This document shows positions 31,401 through 35,259 of a stretch of DNA of 35,259 nucleotides, in pieces (within the stretch, counting starts at the first letter, position 1; each line of letters starts with the position of its first letter). The notes beneath the pieces are model-generated. The model was not told the origin of the DNA, ran no database searches, and was given only the letters and a program-made list of their open reading frames with translations. Both the position numbers and the translations under genes were made by a program. The DNA comes from JAVKDP01 sp040222185 (GTDB taxonomy: Bacteria; Bacteroidota; Rhodothermia; Balneolales; Balneolaceae), in NCBI GenBank assembly GCA_040222185.1, contig JAVKDP010000019.1, positions 1 to 35,259 of the forward strand. Reading direction: 5' to 3'.

Positions 31401-32987
31401 GTTTCTATTGTTGAAAATCTGACTATTGCAGATACCTTAAGGCTCACAGCCGGAGAAATTTTAATACCGAGTGGAAAAAACCTGGTTGCTGATGGTATCG
31501 CTTACGGTTCTGGTACTCTTAGATTTCAAAGAGCTGTTACCGGAGATATTGGTTGGAGAATTATCTCCTCACCAGTAGCTTCTACTTTTGGAGACTTTCT
31601 TGACGGGGTTGTTACACAAGGTTATACAGGGGCATTTTATGATATCAGTTCCAGCCCGGGCGATACTGTCCAGCCAAATGTTCTAACATATGATGAAACC
31701 CAGATAGGAACCGATAATCAGCGCTATAGAGCTCCTACAAATAGTACTAATAACCTGGTTGCAGGCCAGGGAATGTTTGTATTTTTCTTTGGCGATATAC
31801 CAGCTGATTCGAGATATAACGAGCCTTTACCTGATACTCTCGATGTAGGCGGACAGGAGTTTGGAACAACTGGGGAAGTTATTTTCCCAATAACATATAC
31901 CGCTTTAGCCGATACTGGCTGGAACCTCGTTGGTAATCCATTTGGAGCTACTATCGATTGGGATGATGCCAGTAACTGGACGAAAACCAATATTGATGCA
32001 ACAATTTATATCTGGGATCCTGCTGCAAATGGTGGCGACGGTGAATATTTAACATGGAATGGAACTACTGGAACACTAGGCAGCGGGCTCATCGCTCCTT
32101 TCCAGGGATTTTGGATTAAGGCAAACGCTTTATCTCCCGATTTAAGAGTAACAACGGATGCAAAGACAACCGGAGGAGCCTTCCTGAGAAAAGAAAACAT
32201 TTCAAATATACCGGAATACCCGATGTTTGAATTGGAAATCAGTTCACAAGGGCTCTCAAAACGAACCAGTGTTATGTTTTCAGATGAAGGATCAAAGTCA
32301 CTTGACCAACTGGATGCCTTTACCCTTCTCCCTTTGGTTGACAACAGGTTGGAACTACATACTTTGCTTGAAGATGGAACTCCCCTTGCAATCAACAACC
32401 TTCCTCTATCTCTTACCAACCGAATAAAAATTCCATTGGTAATTCGTGGTTATGATAATGGTATTCCTATTTCAGCGGATTACCTTCTTCGGTTTATCAA
32501 TGCTGATAACTTGCCAGAAGACTGGATGGTGTTACTCATTGATAAAGAAACCGGGAAGGAAGTAAATCTGGTTACGGAAGAAGAGCAAACTCTATTTCAT
32601 ACAACCACTGAAAAAGTAAAAGTAGCAAACCCCCTTACTTCTCCTGATCTATTTTTCTTAGAATCACTATCAACCAGGTTTACTCTACTTGTTACTACCG
32701 AAGAAATTGAGATTAATATTCCTCGGTCTGTATACCTCGACCAGAATTATCCTAACCCGTTTAACCCATCTACGCAAATCCCATTTGGTTTGGAAGAAGA
32801 TGCCGAAGTAACACTCGAAATCTTTGATATTTTAGGCCGTAAAGTTCAAACTCTGATCTCGGGAAGAAGAACTGCAGGCAATCATACTGTTACTTTTAAT
32901 ACAGGTAATCTAGCAAGTGGTATCTATATTTATAGATTAACCACTCCTTCAAGGGTTATCACTAAGAAACTCAGCTTTATTAAGTAG
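25470..32987 (+). CDS. Giant T9SS-secreted DUF2341/LamG/cadherin-like surface protein, paralogue 3
   Basis: The 2505-residue member of the family has a signal peptide cut after AHA at residue 25, DUF2341 (26-130) and LamG (about 138-345). It has one cadherin-like repeat (about 350-470) where the others have two, then a second LamG-like domain (about 475-733) with DAQDVDGDG, three repeats (735, 868, 1001) and a third LamG-like domain (1132-1381). Ig-like domains with the cysteine pair C1683/C1713 and the T9SS sorting domain QNYPNPFNPSTQIPF (about 2421-2505) follow. Loss of one repeat explains most of its shorter length. It is the most diverged of the three. The end is followed by a weak AT-rich hairpin (33007-33040), which probably closes the array. 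No enzyme motif is visible; adhesin or surface-layer function is inference. Confidence 0.87.
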   Translation: MCIKRSSHIALFFFFLFGLGEIAHAQLGDFANRKKFIVESDSVSGSSDLTNFPVLISITDLDFRDTGNSGSVESSSGFDIAFSAADGTTALDFELESYDNTTGAIVFWVKFPTLSPNTDTQFFIYYGDSDITADQSTTSTWDSNYQLVMHMDDVSDATANANNGTNTGTVSATGIIGNGRDFERGTNDFISVADDATLDITDEITISFWYNPESTAAPDMVTKGTNTSYEASLRGGPRMQFKKEGGSNLTATSDFNLSTLTWYYLSYVQSSTGRAIYQDGVSIRSDVNTTAFSTNGDALQISRSGDAIDGIMDEVRISNTARTADWIATEYNNQLTPSAFIEELPDVPGLSNIETSTELYTAGGAAVFITSTLTVDTHPTITDLTGATVVITGNLDNPDDQLTFVDQLGITGSYVAATGTLTLSGTTTLANYQTALRSITYSSSAGSPSQLTRTVSFTGFDGANPTNTVERDIDIITTLTDISTDISSNVFHFDAQDVDGDGIANTVDGAAISTWADLNTTNNFDFTAGNAATFDLEGFGERGSIVFDGAADELTKTVEALINNSIFTQKAFAIVFRTGSDVSGFQIIYEQANGTRGYNFSLSSGILYAQAYSRGDTNWGASNAVRHRAIDLGSVTENTTYILIAYHDSNVWAAQVNNGTLESFTNAAEMPAVSETSTIGGSDANTRQPITLTSTTGNFGGQIVELASWNTSLNGGQIASLNSYFEDKWGNTAPVLAAIEGTAIDFTEGDADTQITNTITVTDADAHLNMDSARVSISTNYVNGEDILTFSNTANITGNFNATTGELLLTGSDTKANYQAALRAVDYSNVTVNPTVSTRTVDFEIYDWDDISNTVSRSINVLDVAVTPVLANIEVPDLAYNESDGAVAITSAITLSDFDDTNMESATISISANYTLGEDFLDFTDTGNITGSFASGTGILTLSGTDTEANYQAALRAVTYENTSSDPVELTRTVSILVNDGDNNSNTETRDITVTAANSKPILSSIETGNLAYPDQAVQITNTLVVSDPDDTFLDSAIVVISENFKPAEDSLIYSTIFGITGTYNTTTGRLKLIGNNLLSDYQSALRSIDYKNFATIASGPERVVSFIVSDGALKSDSLKRTIDVSPVETIPNLEVWLRADAGISEGDGVAVTTWADQSGNGNDYVGVADAGTAPTYVASSSNFNSQPAVSLAGNGDHFLDSDGDVNYIDNATEFSLFVVFKSDVTGSDRGLFIADTPAGADEILTIRYDASGANGGGSFTDVVKTGILGNTADNQLESFSDIQTTNAQIISLQWESGITYDLYVDGILNNPSSAADPPPSGSISSVDATTAILGKGGKDDPSGINLSWDGEIAEFIFYSRSLSSTERESIEDYLADKYDQAIRKITPATGGEAISADDANTTYTALTGPFVQEGFIGEFTASGTYVLTTPSGYEWNTGGTIGVTESPAFGGSTELMASYNAGGSTSTTLVFDIDAASTTNPGQLEFTGLEIRPTTGTIPNTGNITNGGTTGQGGATNYGTITMIPGSNDSLIFTQQPSTTNKDSTITPAVRVLLVDQYGNSIEQAGVDINLALATGSTGVLSQTTPIPTNALGIAEFDTLSIDLIGTKELVATSTGLSPDTSSAFEIVNAGTLTGFTVERVPSGSISSKTAGQTFNIIITAVDGTSSTITTFNGTVVISSSCTMGTGQGTSASFTSGVLASTTVSLTSVGTCDITATNSAGSETGTSNTFTVSAGAASETTSIITASPTVILNDGITTSTITVALKDVYGNGLTSGGDAVALTITPTSLGSLGSVTDVGDGTYTATLTSSTTAGTDNITGTVNAVTITDDVDVEFAAFTHIWDSQLGSASDASNWEDTGNWNVGTQPGPSSVVFIPASPSVGNEQPVIDVAGSTIASITMETGASITISGGINFTITGDISGGSVLGTNADSLTVGGDVLNVATINVGTVVLNGSTAQSITNPHSYTNLEIDNANGVSIVENLTIADTLRLTAGEILIPSGKNLVADGIAYGSGTLRFQRAVTGDIGWRIISSPVASTFGDFLDGVVTQGYTGAFYDISSSPGDTVQPNVLTYDETQIGTDNQRYRAPTNSTNNLVAGQGMFVFFFGDIPADSRYNEPLPDTLDVGGQEFGTTGEVIFPITYTALADTGWNLVGNPFGATIDWDDASNWTKTNIDATIYIWDPAANGGDGEYLTWNGTTGTLGSGLIAPFQGFWIKANALSPDLRVTTDAKTTGGAFLRKENISNIPEYPMFELEISSQGLSKRTSVMFSDEGSKSLDQLDAFTLLPLVDNRLELHTLLEDGTPLAINNLPLSLTNRIKIPLVIRGYDNGIPISADYLLRFINADNLPEDWMVLLIDKETGKEVNLVTEEEQTLFHTTTEKVKVANPLTSPDLFFLESLSTRFTLLVTTEEIEINIPRSVYLDQNYPNPFNPSTQIPFGLEEDAEVTLEIFDILGRKVQTLISGRRTAGNHTVTFNTGNLASGIYIYRLTTPSRVITKKLSFIK

Positions 32988-33006
32988 TTTCTTTAGTTCT
33001 TATCCA

Positions 33007-33040
33007 ATAGTATTTCAGTGGTTTAAATACTATATCTTTT
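33007..33040 (+). terminator. Weak AT-rich hairpin terminator after the giant array
   Basis: ATAGTATTT (33007-33015) pairs with AAATACTAT (33025-33033) around a nine-base loop and is followed by ATCTTTT. The stem is perfect but poor in GC, so termination may be partial. Confidence 0.45.
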
Positions 33041-33181
33041 GAAATTCTAATGTTTTATATAAGTCACGTATCTGTATGTATACCATAAGGTTACAAATAT
33101 TATAATCTAGACTTCTACCCTAGAATAAAATAAATAGCCACTTAAGTGTAACAGATAAGCCTCAGCTTCCTTGTTATTGTG

Positions 33182-33201
33182 ATCGTTCATAGCTGAATGA
33201 T
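33182..33201 (+). promoter_or_regulatory. Inverted repeat in the leader of the pilin-like gene
   Basis: ATCGTTCA and TGAATGAT (one G-T pair) flank the loop TAGC, 50 bases before the start of the pilin-like gene. It could be an operator or an mRNA hairpin. The rest of the 264-base gap (32988-33251) holds the terminator hairpin and no convincing ORF. Confidence 0.3.
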
Positions 33202-33251
33202 TAAAGAAAACTTTTTTAACGGGTAATAAGTGACATATAAGAGGTTTAGTC

Positions 33252-34643
33252 ATGGGTAAAAGTTTACTACTGCTTGTAAGCGGATTAACAATAGTAACAG
33301 GTATCATCCAGGTTCGGAATAACGAACGGATGGATGTGGTTTCGTTGAGATCAGCCAACTATTATGAAGAACAACAAGCAAGAAATCTTGCAAAAAGCAT
33401 GGTTGATAATGCAGTTGAAACGATGAAGACAAATAACAACTGGACAGGCAGTATTGATCTTGAAAATGTTGTAGACGTTGGAGCAATGGGCGGAATCGTA
33501 GAAGATGTTCAGGGCAATACGACAGGTACTATTGAAATCCGTGGTGACCTTACTACTTATACAATGTCCAGTTCAAATATTCCTTCAGATAATAGTGTTG
33601 GAACCTGGGATCAATACAAAGTACTTTTAATTAGTACAAGCACTTATGAGGGTATTGAAGTAACAACTGAAGTTTTGATGCAGCGTGATTCCTACTCTAA
33701 GTATTCCTATATGACACAATCAGAATTGAGTTCCTCTGGTGGCAATATCTGGTTTATGGGTTCAGATAACATCTATGGACCTATACATACAAATGGAATT
33801 TTTAAGATGTCTGGATCCCCTTCCTTTTATGGATTAACTACCAGCCCTAATATGTGGCAGGGGCATAGTACCAACCCAACCAGCCCTAATTTCTATGGCG
33901 GTGAGAACTTTAATGCACCAACCAAAGATTCCCCAAACAGTTATGAGCTTAGTAAACTAACCGCTGCAGCCGCTACCGGTGGAATTACTTTTGATGGTGA
34001 CATCGATATCGATTTTTATGAAAATAGTGGTTCTGGATACGCCGACATCAACAAACAAATTGTAACTACTTATACCTGCGGTTCCAGAAGAAGACCCAGA
34101 ATATGCACCTCCACTTCCTGGGTTCAGGAAACACTTGACCTATCTACTATTGACGGAGTTATTTCATCAGCAGGAAAAATCAGTGTTGAAGGTGTTGTAA
34201 AAGGAAATATTACGCTTCATTCAGAGGATGAAATCGAAATTGTTGGGGATATCACTTATCACACCAGTCCATTAACAGATAGTTCCTCTACTGATCTCCT
34301 TGGCCTTGTTAGCGAAGGAAACGTTGTAATAGATCAAAATGCACATACCGCTTCTGGTAGTACTGATTTAACCGTACACGCAACCATCATGGCATTAAAT
34401 ACATCATTTACTGTAGAGAATTATAGTAGTGGTGGAGTTAAAGGAACACTAAACCTGCTTGGTGGTATTGTTCAGAAAAACAGAGGTCCCGTTGGCACAT
34501 TCTCTGGTTCAAGTATGGTTTCAGGATATGCTAAAAACTATCAATACGATACACGCCTCAGGGGAACCATCCCTCCTTCTTTTCCACGTGAAAGTATTTT
34601 CTCGATAGTGTACTGGAAAGACAAAGTTGTAAATACCAATTAA
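33252..34643 (+). CDS. Pilin-like surface protein (PilX/DUF4900-type)
   Basis: The 463-residue product has a very short N-terminus and one hydrophobic helix (about residues 4-19, LLLLVSGLTIVTGIIQ), followed by a polar helical stretch with YYEEQQARNLAKSMVDNAVE. This resembles the N-terminal helix of PilX-type minor pilins, where the hydrophobic part anchors the protein and the rest packs into a fibre. The remainder is beta-rich; GSDNIYGPIHTNGIFKMSGS matches the style of DUF4900 proteins, and GKISVEGVVKGNITLHSEDEI looks like a short beta-helix. Two cysteines sit close together in TCGSRRRPRICTS. No classical prepilin cleavage site is present. AAGAGG seven bases before the ATG is one of the best ribosome binding sites in the window. 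The family link is from memory of motif style, so it is held with moderate confidence. Confidence 0.6.
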   Translation: MGKSLLLLVSGLTIVTGIIQVRNNERMDVVSLRSANYYEEQQARNLAKSMVDNAVETMKTNNNWTGSIDLENVVDVGAMGGIVEDVQGNTTGTIEIRGDLTTYTMSSSNIPSDNSVGTWDQYKVLLISTSTYEGIEVTTEVLMQRDSYSKYSYMTQSELSSSGGNIWFMGSDNIYGPIHTNGIFKMSGSPSFYGLTTSPNMWQGHSTNPTSPNFYGGENFNAPTKDSPNSYELSKLTAAAATGGITFDGDIDIDFYENSGSGYADINKQIVTTYTCGSRRRPRICTSTSWVQETLDLSTIDGVISSAGKISVEGVVKGNITLHSEDEIEIVGDITYHTSPLTDSSSTDLLGLVSEGNVVIDQNAHTASGSTDLTVHATIMALNTSFTVENYSSGGVKGTLNLLGGIVQKNRGPVGTFSGSSMVSGYAKNYQYDTRLRGTIPPSFPRESIFSIVYWKDKVVNTN

Positions 34644-34673
34644 ACATTCTTTCGATTTTATCATGATGTAGAT

Positions 34674-34728
34674 AAAGCTTTATATCCTCATTTAGTGCAA
34701 GATCAAAATGAGGATATAAAGCTTTTTT
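34674..34728 (+). terminator. Strong Rho-independent terminator with a perfect 20-bp stem
   Basis: The arm at 34674-34693 (starting AAAGCTTTATATCC) is perfectly complementary to 34706-34725, with a 12-base loop, and the stem runs into six T residues (34723-34728). It ends the pilin-like transcript 30 bases after its stop. There is no T-run in the opposite direction, so it works on the plus strand. Confidence 0.88.
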
Positions 34729-34730
34729 AT

Positions 34731-35156
34731 TTACTCACTCTTCTTAACACTGATTTTAATCCAATCCTTTTTTGCCGATTTTTACGTACTTGGTTAAACA
34801 ACTGTAGTGAACGGATTAAATATTCAACTGAAGGTAAATATTTCGTAATTAAACATTTAGCATACGACTAGTTATGAGAAATATTAAAATTTTGTAATAC
34901 TTCGGTTTCTTTTAACTCCTTTTAAAAAATCAAAAGAGTATGTACAGTTACTACCAAATTAATCTTGCTAAAACACATTGTACTCCCATCATAAAATGGG
35001 ACTACAGAGCGCTTGCGAAATGCATTCTAATTCGCTTCATTGTAGAGATAAAGCTTAATATGAAGATTAGTGTACTGTTACAAACATTACGTGAATCTAA
35101 TACTAATCTTATCGATTCATTTATTACTTTTAGATACTGTAAATTGGGTCACAGAA
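34731..35156. other. Intergenic region without a convincing gene
   Basis: About 430 AT-rich bases separate the terminator from the partial gene at the right edge. A 74-codon frame (34940-35164) is present but has an unremarkable composition, no ribosome binding site, and overlaps the next gene's start. A bulged hairpin ACTCCTTTT/AAAAGAGT lies near 34916-34939. I see no RNA gene. Confidence 0.4.
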
Positions 35157-35259
35157 ATGAATAGTTATTCTGAAATATTATATCTCGTAGGCGCTATGAT
35201 GATTTTTTCATTATTAGTAGTGAATACGACTAAAACATTCAACAACTCGCGAAACTCTA
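35157..35259 (+). CDS. Partial gene with a pilin-like membrane anchor at the N-terminus
   Basis: An ATG at 35157 opens a frame that runs to the window edge (34 codons). It begins MNSYSEILYLVGAMMIFSLL, continuing VVNTTKTFNNSRNS: a short polar start, one hydrophobic helix and then a polar, asparagine-rich stretch. This is the same general plan as the start of the pilin-like protein at 33252, so a cluster of small membrane-anchored fibre or surface proteins may continue to the right. There is no strong ribosome binding site. The assignment rests only on this segment. Confidence 0.5.
   Translation, partial: MNSYSEILYLVGAMMIFSLLVVNTTKTFNNSRNS

Noticed and set aside
33107..33358. 83-codon minus-strand frame over the start of the pilin-like gene
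   Set aside because: It overlaps a gene with a good ribosome binding site and shows no family features.
34672..35062. AGATAAAGCTT word shared by the terminator and the right intergenic region as a repeat pair
   Set aside because: The match is short and AT-rich, and one copy is constrained by the terminator stem, so chance is enough.
34940..35164. 74-codon open frame on the plus strand
   Set aside because: No ribosome binding site, no recognisable motif, and it overlaps the more plausible start at 35157.

Overview
The window is AT-rich and looks like a chromosome segment from a Bacteroidota/Balneolota-type bacterium. The best pointers are three giant secreted proteins ending in the type IX secretion (T9SS) sorting domain, in the QNYPNPFNP form typical of Balneolota, Rhodothermota and Ignavibacteria; weak Shine-Dalgarno sequences in front of most genes; and a LytTR regulator with an integral membrane half. 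The assignment is inference from protein style, not from a marker gene.

Left part (1-5228). A partial AraC-type regulator runs off the left edge on the minus strand. Across a divergent intergenic region, which carries four CATAG direct repeats at 20-21 bp spacing, lies an ankyrin-repeat lipoprotein followed closely by an OpgC-like acyltransferase 3 membrane protein, closed by a hairpin terminator. Then come rsgA (ribosome assembly GTPase), a membrane-anchored LytTR regulator, a DoxX-family membrane protein whose start codon lies inside a 12-bp inverted repeat, and a maltose/galactoside-type O-acetyltransferase.

Middle (5237-8851, minus strand). A translationally coupled dTDP-L-rhamnose operon in the order rfbA-rfbD-rfbC-rfbB, with 1-4 base overlaps, followed by an EVE-domain protein. 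A possible 15-codon leader ORF with a strong, well-spaced ribosome binding site sits upstream of rfbA.

Right part (9079-32987, plus strand). Three giant tandem paralogues (2678, 2692 and 2505 residues) fill 24 kb. Each has a signal peptide, DUF2341, three concanavalin/LamG-like domains interleaved with cadherin-like repeats (5, 5 and 4 copies), bacterial Ig-like domains, a single conserved cysteine pair, and a C-terminal T9SS sorting domain. They look like a locally duplicated family of cell-surface or secreted adhesins. Between the first two there is a 99-base tract of unusually high nucleotide identity.

Right edge (33252-35259). A PilX/DUF4900-like pilin-type surface protein has a good ribosome binding site and a terminator with a perfect 20-bp stem. 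After about 430 bases without a convincing gene, a partial ORF begins with a short pilin-like membrane anchor. The most unusual part of the window is the triple giant-adhesin array next to pilin-like genes and a rhamnose pathway. Rhamnose decoration of these proteins is possible but only inference. I saw no tRNA, rRNA, CRISPR array or insertion sequence.
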